A stretch of DNA of 64,000 nt from Tildeniella nuda ZEHNDER 1965/U140 (GCA_019358895.1 JAHHIG010000013.1:62001-126000), one strand, 5' to 3'. Positions 34,490 through 45,614 are shown, numbered from the stretch's first letter. Program-made: numbers and translations. The notes: generated by a model not told the origin, from the sequence alone.

Positions 34490-34975
34490 ATGCTGAGACG
34501 CTTCTTTTACCTGACGGCACCCATCGCTGCACTGACCACACTCATTGCTGTACTGGTTCGCAGCCAACCGTTGCCCGCTCCTGCAAACCAGACGATACCG
34601 CCACGTCTCAGTGAATCATCTGCCAACGCAATCATGCCAATCTGTTACATCCAGCTAAACGGTCAGTTGAGAGATCTCCGTAGTCTATGCGGTAGGAAAG
34701 CTACCAATCTTGTGCCATCTCGCGGTGTGCCGCGATCGGTTTCGCAGCCAAGCCCAACGGTAGATGATGATGACTCAACTTCAACAGCCACTCCCAAGCC
34801 TCAGTCCACGCCTACTAGCACACCATCACCGACTAAGCCTGTCCCACAGCCCGGTGCTAGTCCTGCGCCAAGCCCGATCGGTCGCCCTGCCAGTGTCCAG
34901 CTCTCGCCTGGTAACGCCTCGACCATTGCACCCAGTGCACCCAATCCGCTAGCCATTCCAGAAGACCGCGATTGA
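34490..34975 (+). CDS. Exported Pro/Thr/Ser-rich protein
   Basis: A 161-residue protein. An N-terminal signal segment (FYLTAPIAALTTLIAVLV) is followed by a short conserved core MPICYIQLNGQLRDLRSLCG, with two Cys that could form a disulfide. The remainder is a low-complexity Pro/Ser/Thr linker. The C-x-n-G-x-L-x-x-L-C-G pattern occurs in other small exported cyanobacterial proteins of unknown function. I assign no activity. Confidence 0.65.
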   Translation: MLRRFFYLTAPIAALTTLIAVLVRSQPLPAPANQTIPPRLSESSANAIMPICYIQLNGQLRDLRSLCGRKATNLVPSRGVPRSVSQPSPTVDDDDSTSTATPKPQSTPTSTPSPTKPVPQPGASPAPSPIGRPASVQLSPGNASTIAPSAPNPLAIPEDRD

Positions 34976-35096
34976 AGGGCGATCGCAACTGAAGCAGCAC
35001 AATCAAGGGCGATCGTTAATACTTTCATAGCGTCTGCTTAACTCATTGCTGATAGTGTGTTGAACTGTTCAGGCATTTTAGAATGTGGCAACTGTA

Positions 35097-37334
35097 ATGA
35101 GCAGCAAAGACTCGCATGGGTTCGGTCAAATTAGGTGGATACAAAGCATCTCCTGTACGTTAACAACAGCATTGCGTTCGGTTGATCAATTCTGGAGCCG
35201 CCATTCATTTAGACGTTTATTAGCTGTCATCTTTAGCGTATTTTTTCTCGTTGTTACCACCCATGCAGTTATTGCCCAAGGTTCAGGCGTGCCCAAACCA
35301 AAGGTCATTCTCATTTCATTAGATGGTGCAACGCCTGGTTTAATTAATGACTATTTAAAAACCGGAATTCTCGACTCCAACACAGGCTTAGGGTTGCTCA
35401 AACGTCGGGGTATTGCAGCACAGCGAAACGTGACCTGCAATCCATCGTTGACGGCTGCCTGCCACGTGAGCATCGGCACAGGTTCCACAACGGTCAAAAC
35501 CGATGTGGTTTCCAACAGCTTTCATCTCGTTGCCAGTCCCTTCGCCCGTAACGTGAGCGGTTTTGCGGCTCCGATCGGTGGTTACTCTGTGAAGCCCGTT
35601 GGACCCGCCGCCCCACCCCTTGCAGAGCCAATCTGGGTGAAGCTGAGACAGAACGGTAAGAAAGTTGTTGCTGCAACGTTCCCTGGTGCTGATGGTGCTG
35701 AAATCACGCTGGCTGGTGCAGGTACCCCTGTGCTTCAAGCCGCCGCCGATCGCACCGTCGATTACACCGTACCGTTTGGAGCGTTCGCAGGACAAGGCGC
35801 TAGAGGTTTTAGCCTGACAGCGACCGATTTTACGCCTGCACCTGGTCAGACGATTAGCCAACTTGAAGCGGCGGGTAAACGCTCTTACAGCCCCATTTTG
35901 CAGAAAACGACCCCTTTGGATACGTTTCCGATCGGCACTGTAAACTACACCATCCAGGTAGCCGCACTCGATACGACCGACGATGGCGCGGGTAACTACG
36001 ATACGCTGGTTTTCTTTGACACAACCGCAGGTATTCAGCCCGGACCCTTCAGCCTGCCTGCAACCGGACCAGCATACGTCAAGGCGAGCGATCGCACTTC
36101 CGCTCTTTTTTATCTGGAAGGCAGTGCTAGCAAAGCAGGCACCGGGTTCTACGTGAGTACGCTTGCGCCAGATTTAGCAACCGTTAGAATTGCCCGTTAC
36201 TCTGCCAACTCTATTCCCAGGAATGCGGCAGTGCTGGCAGATGTAGATGACATCAACAACAATGTTGGCTTCTGGGCACCCCAGCCAGACTTCCGCATTC
36301 CAGAGCGACTCAGCCCTGGCTTTACTGATTTTCCTGATGCCGACTTAGAAGCAATCTACGAAGATCTGGTACGCACCTTTGTGGATTACCAGACTCGCGT
36401 TATTTTGCGCGCGATCGCCAGAACTCCCGATGCTGATTTGGTGCTGACATACATTGAGCAGCCCGATGGTTCCGAACACCAGTTTTTGGCGATCGATCCA
36501 CGGCAAGCGACGACTATTACCGATCCTAATACGATCGGTGCTGGACAAGATCAGGCAAAAATTGCACGTTATCAAACCTACGTTCAAACCGCTTACCGAG
36601 TGGCTAACAGCTCTGTGCAGCGCATCATTGACACAGTGGGTACAACTCGCAACGGCACACCCAAGAGCAACATCATTGTCGTCTCTGATCACGGGTTTGC
36701 GCCGTTTCACACAGCCGTTGATTTCAACACTCTCTTGAGAAACAACGGGATCGACTCCACCAAAGTTCGCGCGATTACGTCTGGACCTGCTACCCACATT
36801 TACATCAATCTCAAAGGGCGCGAACCAGATGGCATCGTCACTCCAGACGAGTATGTCGTGTTGCAGAAGCAAATCGTCAAAATCCTCGAGGACTTTGTGG
36901 AGACAAACCCAAACTACACGAAGCGTGACAAGCCAATCTTTGACAAAATCTACGCTCGTCCCATCCCGGCTGACGTGAACGATCCATCCTTCGGCTTAAG
37001 CACCAATAACTTTATTGGTCAAGATTCAGGTGATGTCTTCGCAACGATGGTACAAGGCTACAACTTTGACGGTATACAGTCCCCTGTTATACAGCGCTTA
37101 GGCGACGCGCCAGCAACTCCTCCCGTGCTTTCCGTGCCAAACTTCTATGGCGCACACGGTTATGATCCCAACACGCTCAATATGAGCGCCATTTTCTTTG
37201 CGGCGGGTCCAGATATCCGTCGTGGCAAGCTGCAACAGGTGCGTAACATTGATGTTGTCCCAACGATTAACAAGTTGTTGGGCGTGGAGTCGGCTTCTAC
37301 AGTGCAGGGTAAGGATCTGAAGCTTGGTTCTTGA
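35097..37334 (+). CDS. Type I phosphodiesterase / nucleotide pyrophosphatase family protein, exported
   Basis: A 745-residue alkaline-phosphatase-superfamily protein. A signal peptide near residues 38-60 (LLAVIFSVFFLVVTTHAV) precedes the catalytic domain. Metal-site sequences are KVILISLDGATPGLI near the start, LVLTYIEQPDGSEHQF in the middle and NIIVVSDHGFAPFHT near residue 530. A final His region reads VPNFYGAHGYDPN. It should hydrolyse phosphodiester or phosphate monoester bonds outside the cytoplasm, perhaps for phosphate scavenging. The middle (about 200-400) is an insertion with no motif I know. The ATG at 35097 is preferred over a GTG at 35085. Confidence 0.85.
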   Translation: MSSKDSHGFGQIRWIQSISCTLTTALRSVDQFWSRHSFRRLLAVIFSVFFLVVTTHAVIAQGSGVPKPKVILISLDGATPGLINDYLKTGILDSNTGLGLLKRRGIAAQRNVTCNPSLTAACHVSIGTGSTTVKTDVVSNSFHLVASPFARNVSGFAAPIGGYSVKPVGPAAPPLAEPIWVKLRQNGKKVVAATFPGADGAEITLAGAGTPVLQAAADRTVDYTVPFGAFAGQGARGFSLTATDFTPAPGQTISQLEAAGKRSYSPILQKTTPLDTFPIGTVNYTIQVAALDTTDDGAGNYDTLVFFDTTAGIQPGPFSLPATGPAYVKASDRTSALFYLEGSASKAGTGFYVSTLAPDLATVRIARYSANSIPRNAAVLADVDDINNNVGFWAPQPDFRIPERLSPGFTDFPDADLEAIYEDLVRTFVDYQTRVILRAIARTPDADLVLTYIEQPDGSEHQFLAIDPRQATTITDPNTIGAGQDQAKIARYQTYVQTAYRVANSSVQRIIDTVGTTRNGTPKSNIIVVSDHGFAPFHTAVDFNTLLRNNGIDSTKVRAITSGPATHIYINLKGREPDGIVTPDEYVVLQKQIVKILEDFVETNPNYTKRDKPIFDKIYARPIPADVNDPSFGLSTNNFIGQDSGDVFATMVQGYNFDGIQSPVIQRLGDAPATPPVLSVPNFYGAHGYDPNTLNMSAIFFAAGPDIRRGKLQQVRNIDVVPTINKLLGVESASTVQGKDLKLGS

Positions 37335-37670
37335 TGAATTCTCGATCGAAACGCGAGTGGCTCCAGTCCCATTTTTGAGCTGCATGATGCAGTAGAGGCT
37401 CTCAACAACGTAACGTGCAATGGCTTCTAGATAATCGCTAGAAGCCATTGCGCCTTTAAATTTTCGAGAAGGTTTGTACTACAGGTGATGCGGTCGATCG
37501 CAAGCCATTGCGTTCACTTCACTGGTTCGTTCGCAGCCTTGCGTTTCAAAGTTGATGCGAGGTTGAGCCTGTGTCTGAGGGACGAATCCTGCTAGACTTG
37601 TCAACGCCAGAAGGCTAGATGCTATGAACGATCGCATGAAAATTCTCCTCTACAAGACAGTGTCCATACA
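37335..37670. other. Spacer between convergent genes
   Basis: Contains the strong stem-loop at 37418-37450 and nothing else that I can name. Confidence 0.5.
37418..37450. terminator. Perfect stem-loop between convergent genes
   Basis: CAATGGCTTCTAG (37418-37430), loop ATAATCG, CTAGAAGCCATTG (37438-37450), extendable by two further pairs. Only TTTAAATTTT follows, so it may be a weak terminator or a transcript-stabilising hairpin. Confidence 0.5.
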
Positions 37671-38369
37671 TTAGAGTGATTCTGTCGGAAACCCAAAGCG
37701 ATAGCCTCTGCCATAGACGGTGTTAATCAAGGGTGGTTCGCCATCGGCTTCGATTTTGCGTCGCAGTAGCCGGACTTGTGCAGCGAGGGCGTTGCTGGTT
37801 GGTTTTTCAGCGCCATCGCCCCAGAGATATTGGTGAATTTGCTCATGCGTGAGGATCTGGTTGGGGTGTCGCATCAGGTATTCGAGTAGCTGCGTTTCTT
37901 TTTCGGACAGCTCGATCGCCCGTCCCTGTCGGTAGGCAAGCTGATTGCTCAGATCGAGTTCCAAATCGTCCACGTGCAGCCGTTGAGTTGGCGTAACTTG
38001 CTCCAAAGAGGGTGGACGACGCAGCAGTGCTCGCACTCTGGCAAGTAACTCTCGCAGTTCAAACGGTTTAATGATGTAATCGTCGGCTCCTGCGTCTAAA
38101 CCCTGCACACGATCGTCAACGGTATCCTTTGCTGTCAGAAATAAGACAGGAGTAGTATCACCACGCGATCGCAACTGCTGGCAAATTTCCAACCCAGAGT
38201 AACGAGGCAGCATCCAGTCCAGAATCAACAGGTCATAGTGTCCCTGTTGTGCTAACTGGTTGCCGCGATCGCCGTCATACGCTACATCCACTGCATAGCC
38301 TTCGCGCGTCAAAAGGAGGCTCAAGGGATCTGCCATTTCGACTTCGTCATCCACCAAGAGAATCCGCAT
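37671..38369 (-). CDS. OmpR-type response regulator
   Basis: A 232-residue regulator: receiver domain ([20 protein letters not shown], phosphoacceptor Asp51 in [13 protein letters not shown], Lys in DYIIKPFEL) and winged-helix output ([17 protein letters not shown], then [20 protein letters not shown]). The LLILDWMLP plus [17 protein letters not shown] sequence resembles cyanobacterial ManR- or RppA-like regulators, but I cannot assign it firmly. No kinase is adjacent. The frame opens 24 bases upstream at 38393; the ATG at 38369 starts the fold. Confidence 0.85.
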   Translation of the reverse strand: MRILLVDDEVEMADPLSLLLTREGYAVDVAYDGDRGNQLAQQGHYDLLILDWMLPRYSGLEICQQLRSRGDTTPVLFLTAKDTVDDRVQGLDAGADDYIIKPFELRELLARVRALLRRPPSLEQVTPTQRLHVDDLELDLSNQLAYRQGRAIELSEKETQLLEYLMRHPNQILTHEQIHQYLWGDGAEKPTSNALAAQVRLLRRKIEADGEPPLINTVYGRGYRFGFPTESL

Positions 38370-38451
38370 AGAAGCGATTAGCCTTTTAGACATCAGCTTT
38401 CAGCTATTATTATCGTGCTGTTCGATGTCTGCTGATAGCCAAACGCTCGTT

Positions 38452-39096
38452 ATGATCACCGTTGCACTCCCCAAAGGCGCTCTTTTATCCGACAGCATTC
38501 GCTTGCTGCAAGCTGTTGGGCTAGACTTCAGCGCTTTCCTCGATCCAACCAATCGGCTGCTGCAAATTACAGACCCAACAGGCACAGCTAAGGCGCTGCT
38601 GGTAAGGAATTACGATGTGCCAGTCTATGTGGAGTATGGTCAGGCGCAGTTAGGCATTATTGGCTACGATGTGCTGCGCGAGAAAACGCCCCCTGTCGCA
38701 CATCTAGTAGATTTAGGCTTTGGCAAATGCCGCATGTCGGTAGCAGTAAAGCAGTCTAGCCCCTATCGATCGGCGTTAGAGTTGCCACTTTACGGACGAG
38801 TTGCGTCGAAGTTTGTCCACTGTGCCCGCGAGTATTTTGATAGTTTGGATTTGCCTGTAGAAATTGTGCCGCTCTACGGCTCGGTCGAGTTGGGACCCAT
38901 CACAGGAATGTCAGAGGCGATCGTCGATTTGGTCGCTACTGGCACCACGCTGCGCGAAAACGGCTTGGTTGAAACCGATCTTCTCTTTGAGAGCACCGCA
39001 CGCCTGATCGCACACCCGCTCAGCTATCGCCTGAATACCGATGGTCTGCATGAGTGGATTGAGAAAGTGCGATCGCAGGTGACGATCGCTGCCTGA
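38452..39096 (+). CDS. hisG: ATP phosphoribosyltransferase, short form
   Basis: A 214-residue HisG of the short (HisG-S) type, first enzyme of histidine synthesis, joining ATP and PRPP. Conserved parts are [19 protein letters not shown] at the start, [19 protein letters not shown], and the PRPP loop [18 protein letters not shown]. The short form lacks the regulatory ACT-like domain and needs the HisZ subunit, which is not in this window. The frame is open to 38425, but the ATG at 38452 begins the conserved sequence. Confidence 0.95.
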   Translation: MITVALPKGALLSDSIRLLQAVGLDFSAFLDPTNRLLQITDPTGTAKALLVRNYDVPVYVEYGQAQLGIIGYDVLREKTPPVAHLVDLGFGKCRMSVAVKQSSPYRSALELPLYGRVASKFVHCAREYFDSLDLPVEIVPLYGSVELGPITGMSEAIVDLVATGTTLRENGLVETDLLFESTARLIAHPLSYRLNTDGLHEWIEKVRSQVTIAA

Positions 39097-39670
39097 AGCA
39101 GCTAAAGCAACTAATCGATCTAAAACATCAACAGATGCGATCGCACTGGCTGGGAAAGGCTGCAATTGCGCCGCATTCTTAGGTTCAATGCAGCCATGGT
39201 GCGGAGTGTAGGCAATCAACAAAAGAGTTGGGGTCTGGTTGACTGACAAATCTTTTGCACTGTTGCCCAAACAGCACTCGTCCGCTGAGAGAGGGGTTGG
39301 AGGTGAGGGCGATTGAGTTTTGTCAGTCAATCAGCAGTCACTGCACATTAAAGCTCGATCAAAGCATACCAACCGCTTAAAAAATTATGCTTTTGATCAA
39401 TTATCGCCTATTTGTTTTTAAGCCAGATTTTGTATTGATAAATAACTCAAGTTCTTATTCCAACTCAGCCTATAGAGAGATGTTTTTATTGTTTTTTATC
39501 CGAGGTTAATCTCTTTTTAAGATGTAGAAAATATATCTAATGCATGTATAAAAGTACTCAGTGTAATAGCGCATCAGACTAAAGAGATCAGGTCAATTTG
39601 TAGCGATCGCACTATTTTATTGATAAGTGGTTTATAATTGTTTACAGACACACAATCTTAGGTAAAACAC
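39097..39670. other. AT-rich spacer upstream of the fasciclin gene
   Basis: 574 bases. The right third is AT-rich and contains TATAAT at 39633-39638, a good -10 box about 32 bases before the ATG, with no good -35 partner. The rest shows nothing I can support. Confidence 0.5.
39633..39638 (+). promoter_or_regulatory. Possible -10 box of the fasciclin gene
   Basis: A perfect TATAAT in a very AT-rich context. The lack of a -35 element would fit an activator- or stress-sigma-dependent promoter. Confidence 0.4.
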
Positions 39671-40072
39671 ATGGCTGATATCATCGATACTGCTGTTAAT
39701 GCTGGTTCTTTTACCACTTTGGCTGCTGCTTTGAAAGCTGCTGATTTGGTCACAACTCTGAAAGGAAAAGGTCCTTTCACCGTTTTTGCTCCTACCGACG
39801 AAGCCTTTGCTAAGCTCCCTGCTGGAACCGTTGATAGCTTGCTTAAGGATCTTCCTAAACTCAAGCAAATCCTGACCTATCACGTTGTTTCTGGCAAAGT
39901 GATGGCGGCTGATGTCGTTAAGCTGAAGTCGGCGACTACCGTTCAAGGTTCAGATGTGAAAATTGACGCTTCTAACGGTGTTAAAATCAATGAATCTACC
40001 GTTTCAACTCCTGATGTTGCGGCTGACAATGGCGTTATCCACATCATTGACACAGTGTTAATGCCCGCATAA
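39671..40072 (+). CDS. Fasciclin (FAS1) domain protein
   Basis: A 133-residue single FAS1 domain with both hallmark segments: [15 protein letters not shown] (H1) and [16 protein letters not shown] (H2), ending [13 protein letters not shown]. No signal peptide is visible; cyanobacterial single-domain FAS1 proteins are usually reported as secreted or cell-surface adhesion-like proteins. Codon use (GCT, GTT, ACC) suggests high expression. It is monocistronic and ends in a good terminator. Confidence 0.92.
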   Translation: MADIIDTAVNAGSFTTLAAALKAADLVTTLKGKGPFTVFAPTDEAFAKLPAGTVDSLLKDLPKLKQILTYHVVSGKVMAADVVKLKSATTVQGSDVKIDASNGVKINESTVSTPDVAADNGVIHIIDTVLMPA

Positions 40073-40095
40073 GCGATCGCTTATTAGCAAATAGC

Positions 40096-40141
40096 AGCGA
40101 GGGTGCAGTAATTATCTTTAACTACTGACCCCTCGCTTTTT
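40096..40141 (+). terminator. Terminator after the fasciclin gene
   Basis: AGCGAGGG (40096-40103) pairs with CCCTCGCT (40130-40137), and the TGCAGTA/TACTGA inner segments extend the stem. TTTTT follows. Confidence 0.75.
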
Positions 40142-40243
40142 GCTGGCGATTGATCATCACGTTTGAACTGTTCAACTAGATCGAGCTAATTAAACGCGAT
40201 CGCATACCCAACGGTGTAATCTGCGGTTGCAAGTATGTTCAAG

Positions 40244-43200
40244 CTAACCAGATAAGCCATCGAACAATCCATAACCACCACCACCAGGTGTTTCAATTAC
40301 AAAGGTATCGCCGGGATGCATGGTGACTTCGGCTTTGCTGTCTAGAGGTTCGATCGTGCCATCGGCTCGTTCAACCCAGTTGCGTCCCACTATGCCGGGT
40401 GCGCCACCCTCCAAACCAAACGGTGCCACCAACCGATGCCCCGACAGAATTGCTGCTGTCATCGTTTCCTTAAAGCGGAGCCGACGAATCACACCATTAC
40501 CGCCACGATGCGAACCTCGTCCACCGCTGTCGGGACGAATTGCAAAGTCTTCCAACCGGACGGGAAAGCGCCATTCCAACACTTCTGGATCAGTCAGGCG
40601 AGAGTTAGTCATGTGCGTTTGGACTGCATCCGTACCGTCAAACGTTGACCCTGCACCTGAACCACCACAGACCGTTTCATAATACTGATAGCGCTGATTG
40701 CCAAAGGTGAAGTTGTTCATCGTCCCCTGTGAGGCTGCCATCACGTTCAACGCGCCATACAAAGCATCTGTCACAACTTGAGACGTTTCCACGTTCCCTG
40801 CGACGACGGCGGCTGGAGAATGTGGATTGAGCATACAGCCATCAGGAATGATGATATTTAGAGGTTTAAGACAGCCTGCATTGAGTGGAATATCGTCGTC
40901 TACTAAACTGCGGAAGACATAGAGAACGGCAGCTTTGCACACAGCCACAGGCGCGTTGAAGTTGTTGGGTTGCTGGGGTGATGTGTCTGTGAAGTCGATC
41001 GTAGCGCTGCGAGTAGGACGATCGAATGTGACCGACACCGCAATCTGACTACCATCATCCATCGCATAGGTAAAGCTGCCATCCGTCAACATATCAATGA
41101 CACGGCGCACCGATGCTTCCGCATTGTCTTGCACGTGCCGCATATACGCTTGCACAGTGTCTAACCCATAGTGCTGCACCATCTTGTGGAGTTCCTGTAC
41201 ACCACGCTCGTTGGCAGCAATTTGAGCCTGCAAATCCGCCACGTTCTGCATTGGATTGCGTACTGGATAGTCGCCTGTCGTGAGTAGTTCAAGCAGTTCC
41301 CGCTCACGAAATTTTCCCTGATCCACCAATTGAAAATTGTCGATGAGAATGCCTTCTTGCGCGATCGACACACTATTTGGCGGCATCGATCCCGGCGAAA
41401 TGCCACCGATATCGGCGTGGTGTCCGCGAGAGGCGACGTAGAAGAGAGGGCGATCGGGAAAGGCTAAAGGATGAATGCTAAAGGATGAATCAGCTTGCTT
41501 CTTAGCCTTTATTCTTTCGCCTTTATCCTTCTCAAACACTGGCGTAATCACCGTCACATCCGGCAAATGCGTTCCCCCGTTGTAAGGATTATTGAGAACG
41601 TAAACATCGCCTGGTTGCAACGTGCTGCCGTGAGTGGTGATGAGTGACTGGACGCTTTCGCTCATGGAGCCGAGATGCACGGGAATGTGCGGCGCATTGG
41701 CAACTAACTGTCCGTGCTGATCAAACACAGCGCAGGAAAAGTCGAGACGCTCTTTGATGTTGACAGAGTAGCTGGTATTTTGCAGCGTGAAGCCCATCTG
41801 CTCGGCGATCGCCATAAATAAATGGTTGAAGATTTCGAGCAAAACGGGATCGGGGGAGTGGGGAGTGGGGAGTGGGGAGCAGGGTGAAGAGGAAGTGAGG
41901 TGAGTTTTGAGTTCTGAGTTTTGAGTTCTGAGTGCTTCATTTTCATGCTCCCTCTGCTCCTCCGCTTCTAACCGCTGACCGCTGACCGCTGACCGCTCTC
42001 TCCTCTCCTTCCTCAAAATCAGATGCCCTCGCTCCGTCAATTCCGCCTGCCATCCGGTTGCAATGACGTTAGTACCTGTGGGTTCGATGATGAGTGCGGG
42101 ACCGAGGATGCGATCGCCCGGAAGCAGTTGCTCACGCTGAAACACGGGGGTTGAGTGCCAGGAGTCAGCCCCATAGGTCTGGACGGTTGCGATCGCAGTT
42201 AAGGGCTTTTTACGAGTTTCTGTACTGATCGGTTCGTCGATCGTATTGGTCACACCGATCGCTTCAACAGATATCGCTTCGACCAGCAATGGCTTGTTCT
42301 CAGCGATAAAGCCATAGCGTTGACGGTGTGCTTGTTCAAAAGCGGCAGTCATCGCGTTGCAATCACCAAAGCTAACGATTAGCGCAGAGTCAGTGCCTTG
42401 ATAGCGCAAATGGGCTTTGGGCAACACTTGCATCTGTGCGTCGAGAATGCCCTGCTGAAGCAGTTCAGCTTTTGCGTCTGCTGTGAGATTGGCAAGGGCA
42501 CGTTCAAGTTCTGGCAATCGCGGTTGGCTTAATGGGGCTTCGATCGCCCTTTCGCGCATCACACGAACATCCGCCAAACCCATACCGTAGGCAGATAAAA
42601 CGCCTGCAAACGGGTGCAGAAAGACTTGTTGCATCCCTAATGTGTCCGCGATCGCGCAGGCATGTTGTCCCCCAGCTCCACCAAAACAGCAAAGGGTGTA
42701 CTCAGTTACGTCGTAGCCGCGCTGAACGGAGATTTTTTTGATCGCGCTTGCCATTTTTTCGATGGCGATCGTCAGAAAACCTTGCGCTACTTGTGCGGGC
42801 GATCGGATATCACCTGTTGCGGCTTGAATTTGCGCTGCCAGATCACTGAACTTCTGCTGTACTACGGCAACATCAAGCGGCAGATCACCGTTTGCCCCAA
42901 ACACGTGCGGGAAAAAGTCTGGTTGCAGGTTGCCTACCATCACATTGCAATCCGTTACTGCCAGTACGCCGCCATTGCGGTAGCAAGCAGGACCCGGATT
43001 TGCCCCTGCCGACTCTGGACCAACGCGATACCGCGACCCATCGAAGTGCAAAAGCGAACCGCCACCTGCCGCCACGGTATGAATCGACATCATCGGTGCC
43101 CGCAGACGCACGCCTGCCACCTCCGTTTCAAATTCCCGCTCATATTCGCCCGCATAGTGCGCGACATCCGTGGAGGTGCCGCCCATATCAAAGCTAATGA

Positions 43201-44359
43201 TTTTGTCTAGCCCAGCCAGCTTACTGGTTTGCACCGCTCCCACAATGCCGCCTGCAGGACCGGAGAGGATGCTGTCTTTGCCCTGGAACGATCGAGCATC
43301 CGTTAAGCCTCCGTTGGATTGCATGAAGAGGAGTTGGGGAGTGGGGAGTGGGGAGTGGGGAGTGGGGGGTGGGGAGTGGGGAGTGGGGAGTGGGGAGTGG
43401 GGAGTGGGGAGTGGGGAGTTCTGAGCTGCAATATCCGAGTTTTGAGGTCGAAGTGCCGAGTTCCGAGCTGCAACGTCCGAGTTCTGAGGTCGAAGTGCCG
43501 AGTTCTGAGCTGCAACATCTGAGCTTTGAGCTGCAACATCCGAGTTCTGAGGTCGAAGTGCCGAGTTCTCAACCACTAACGTAGCCTGACTCTCTGCGCC
43601 TCTGCGTCTCTGCGGTTTTCTATCTTCCCCCGCTTCCCCTACTTCCCCAAGCTCCTGGCTCACCTGCTCCACATACCGCCGCAGAATGGGTGACAGGTAC
43701 GCATCAACAACAGTGGTATCACCGCGACTAATGAACTTCATCAAGGGACTGACCACATGAGAGACAGAAATCTGGGTAAACCCAACTGCTTGAGCGATCG
43801 CCGCTGCCTTCTGCTCATGATTGGGATACCGATAGCCGTGCATAAAGGCGATCGCACAAGCTCGAATACCCTCTGCATACGCCTCTTCCAGAGCGCTGGT
43901 TAAGGCGGCTTCGGCAGTGGCATCAAGCGGTAAAAGTTCCTCACCCTGTGCGCTATAGCGTTCCTCAACCTCAATCACTCGTTCGTACAGCATTTCGGGC
44001 AGAACGATGTGACGCGCAAAAATGTTGGGACGATTCTGGTAGCCAATTCGCAACGCATCCCGAAAGCCTTTGGTGATGACAAGAACCACGCGATCGCCCT
44101 TGCGTTCTAGCAGTGCGTTAGTTGCAACAGTGGTACCCATTTTGATCGCGGCAATTTGCTCGGTGGGAATCGGCGCATCGGCTGCAAGTCCTAAAAGATC
44201 GCGGATGCCCTGCATGGATGCATCACGATAGCGTGAGGGATTTTCAGACAGTAGCTTATGCACCGTCAGGCTTCCGTCTGGTCTGCGCGCCACGATGTCA
44301 GTAAAGGTACCGCCTCGATCGATCCAAAATTCCCAGCGGGCATCTGCATGAGTCGCCAT
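40244..44359 (-). CDS. Fused 5-oxoprolinase / hydantoinase (HyuA-HyuB) with repeat-derived inserts
   Basis: A 1371-residue protein of the ATP-dependent 5-oxoprolinase/N-methylhydantoinase family. The HyuA half has [33 protein letters not shown] and [19 protein letters not shown]. The HyuB half has [34 protein letters not shown] and [19 protein letters not shown]. It should open 5-oxoproline or a related lactam with ATP. It is about 100 residues longer than usual. The excess lies in two low-complexity inserts (about 43333-43640 within HyuA and 41851-42004 between the halves) made from heptamer-type repeats that remain in frame. The core motifs are intact, so activity is plausible. Confidence 0.88.
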   Translation of the reverse strand: MATHADARWEFWIDRGGTFTDIVARRPDGSLTVHKLLSENPSRYRDASMQGIRDLLGLAADAPIPTEQIAAIKMGTTVATNALLERKGDRVVLVITKGFRDALRIGYQNRPNIFARHIVLPEMLYERVIEVEERYSAQGEELLPLDATAEAALTSALEEAYAEGIRACAIAFMHGYRYPNHEQKAAAIAQAVGFTQISVSHVVSPLMKFISRGDTTVVDAYLSPILRRYVEQVSQELGEVGEAGEDRKPQRRRGAESQATLVVENSALRPQNSDVAAQSSDVAAQNSALRPQNSDVAARNSALRPQNSDIAAQNSPLPTPHSPLPTPHSPPPTPHSPLPTPQLLFMQSNGGLTDARSFQGKDSILSGPAGGIVGAVQTSKLAGLDKIISFDMGGTSTDVAHYAGEYEREFETEVAGVRLRAPMMSIHTVAAGGGSLLHFDGSRYRVGPESAGANPGPACYRNGGVLAVTDCNVMVGNLQPDFFPHVFGANGDLPLDVAVVQQKFSDLAAQIQAATGDIRSPAQVAQGFLTIAIEKMASAIKKISVQRGYDVTEYTLCCFGGAGGQHACAIADTLGMQQVFLHPFAGVLSAYGMGLADVRVMRERAIEAPLSQPRLPELERALANLTADAKAELLQQGILDAQMQVLPKAHLRYQGTDSALIVSFGDCNAMTAAFEQAHRQRYGFIAENKPLLVEAISVEAIGVTNTIDEPISTETRKKPLTAIATVQTYGADSWHSTPVFQREQLLPGDRILGPALIIEPTGTNVIATGWQAELTERGHLILRKERRERSAVSGQRLEAEEQREHENEALRTQNSELKTHLTSSSPCSPLPTPHSPDPVLLEIFNHLFMAIAEQMGFTLQNTSYSVNIKERLDFSCAVFDQHGQLVANAPHIPVHLGSMSESVQSLITTHGSTLQPGDVYVLNNPYNGGTHLPDVTVITPVFEKDKGERIKAKKQADSSFSIHPLAFPDRPLFYVASRGHHADIGGISPGSMPPNSVSIAQEGILIDNFQLVDQGKFRERELLELLTTGDYPVRNPMQNVADLQAQIAANERGVQELHKMVQHYGLDTVQAYMRHVQDNAEASVRRVIDMLTDGSFTYAMDDGSQIAVSVTFDRPTRSATIDFTDTSPQQPNNFNAPVAVCKAAVLYVFRSLVDDDIPLNAGCLKPLNIIIPDGCMLNPHSPAAVVAGNVETSQVVTDALYGALNVMAASQGTMNNFTFGNQRYQYYETVCGGSGAGSTFDGTDAVQTHMTNSRLTDPEVLEWRFPVRLEDFAIRPDSGGRGSHRGGNGVIRRLRFKETMTAAILSGHRLVAPFGLEGGAPGIVGRNWVERADGTIEPLDSKAEVTMHPGDTFVIETPGGGGYGLFDGLSG
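41851..42000. repeat. In-frame GGGGAGT and GACCGCT repeats, HyuA-HyuB linker
   Basis: GGGGAGT heptamers at 41854-41880, TTTTGAGTTCTGAG units at about 41903-41932, and GACCGCT heptamers at 41971-41998. On the coding strand they encode [20 protein letters not shown] and [15 protein letters not shown]. Confidence 0.85.
43333..43570. repeat. In-frame minisatellite inside the HyuA domain
   Basis: About twelve GGGGAGT heptamers (43333-43421) are followed by 42-base units (43422-43570) that encode [14 protein letters not shown]-like repeats. On the coding strand the whole block is translated without a stop. Confidence 0.9.
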
Positions 44360-44487
44360 CCCAATCTCCCTACCGTGTCTTTTAGACCTATTGTGGCGCG
44401 ATCGCTCAAGGCTGTTTCAGAGATAGCAACCTCATTCGTTAAAATACAGTCAGCTACCCCGACGATCGCACGCATGGTAACGCCAGC

Positions 44488-45195
44488 ATGGTACAGTACG
44501 ACCCTTTAAGCTGTTTGCCCTCCGCAGCCGAGCTACCCGATTCGGACGATACGCCTGTGGATAATGAGCTGCAAAACCTCATCCCCAATTTGCTACAAGC
44601 AATTCTGGCTCTAGCATGGAGCGATCGCACCGATTGGTTTTTCGGCATCGACATGGGCATTTACTACGCCCCCAGCCAGCCGCCGATCGTGCCCGACGGC
44701 TTTCTCAGCCTTGGAGTCGATCGGTTCATCGACGAAGAAGGACGCTTAAGCTACGTCCTATGGGAAGAAGATGGCATTGTACCCGTGCTGGCGTTAGAAG
44801 TCGTCTCCAAAACCTATGGCGGCGAATACGAGCAGAAAAAGTTCGATTATGCTCAGCTTGGCATTCTCTATTACGTCATCTATGTCCCCAGTCGCCGCTA
44901 TCGCCGCAAGCGCGCTCCACTAGAGGTGTATCGGCTGGTAGACGGACGCTACGTGCTGCAACCCGACGATCGCGTTTGGCTCCCAGAGGTTGGACTGGCG
45001 ATCGGGCGCGATCGTGGCACTCATTGCGGTCGCACCCGCGAATGGCTGTACTGGTATGACCAGCAAGGCAACCGTCTACTCAGCCCCGAAGAGTTGGCAA
45101 TTCGAGAAGGGCAGCGCGCCAATGCATCGCAGCAACGAGCCGATCGCCTCGCGGCACAATTGCGATCGCTGGGGATCGATCCCGACGAGATTTAG
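44488..45195 (+). CDS. Uma2-family (DUF820) putative endonuclease
   Basis: A 235-residue Uma2 protein, a restriction-endonuclease-like fold very abundant in cyanobacteria. Family landmarks are PIVPDGFLSLGVDRF (the P-D segment), VLALEVVSKTYGGEYEQKK (the E-x-S and K region) and YAQLGILYYVIYVP. Catalysis is unproven for the family. The C-terminal third is a helical, Arg/Gln-rich tail (ANASQQRADRLAAQLRSLG). A nearer upstream ATG at 44474 is out of phase. Confidence 0.88.
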   Translation: MVQYDPLSCLPSAAELPDSDDTPVDNELQNLIPNLLQAILALAWSDRTDWFFGIDMGIYYAPSQPPIVPDGFLSLGVDRFIDEEGRLSYVLWEEDGIVPVLALEVVSKTYGGEYEQKKFDYAQLGILYYVIYVPSRRYRRKRAPLEVYRLVDGRYVLQPDDRVWLPEVGLAIGRDRGTHCGRTREWLYWYDQQGNRLLSPEELAIREGQRANASQQRADRLAAQLRSLGIDPDEI

Positions 45196-45614
45196 CGATC
45201 GCTAAAGACAACAGCACACAGTTGGATTAGCTCTCAGCCACTAGCCAATCCTTCGGGAAGCCAGCTACAGCATCAGCTTTTTTCTGACCGCTGACCCCTG
45301 ACCGCTAATTGCTGACCGCTAATTGCTGACCGCTGACCCCTGACCGCTGACCGCTAATTTACGTCCTCAGTCCATTCATATTCTGCCAGACTGCATTCCG
45401 TGGACAAAATCGATGATGCGGTACTCATAACCCTCTTTGTGACTGAAGTCTCGCAGCGGTTGACCGATCGTATCAAGTCCTCTAAACCACAAAAATCGGC
45501 TTAGTGATCGAGCAACACTAAAAAAACGCAACAATATTTCTTTAAAATTAGAGTCGTCAGAGCCTATACTAGATGTTCTTGTCAAAACTCTTAGACGAAT
45601 TTAGAGGAAGTTAG
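45196..45614. other. Spacer with GACCGCT repeats upstream of rpsD
   Basis: Holds the repeat array at 45286-45358 and the leader of rpsD. TATACT at 45565-45570 is a plausible -10 box, about 45 bases before the rpsD ATG. No gene. Confidence 0.5.
45286..45358. repeat. GACCGCT heptamer array
   Basis: Eight to nine TGACCGC or TGACCCC units, interspersed with TAATTGC units, in 73 bases. This is the longest non-coding array of this class in the window. Confidence 0.85.

Noticed and set aside
43333-43570. Regular repeats resembling a CRISPR array
   Set aside because: The units are heptamers and 42-base coding units without unique spacers, they lie in frame inside a gene, and no cas genes are near.
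43170-43584. Plus-strand frames of Gly/Ser/Glu/Trp repeats opposite the oxoprolinase
   Set aside because: They are the antisense reading of the GGGGAGT repeats and overlap the well-supported minus-strand gene.
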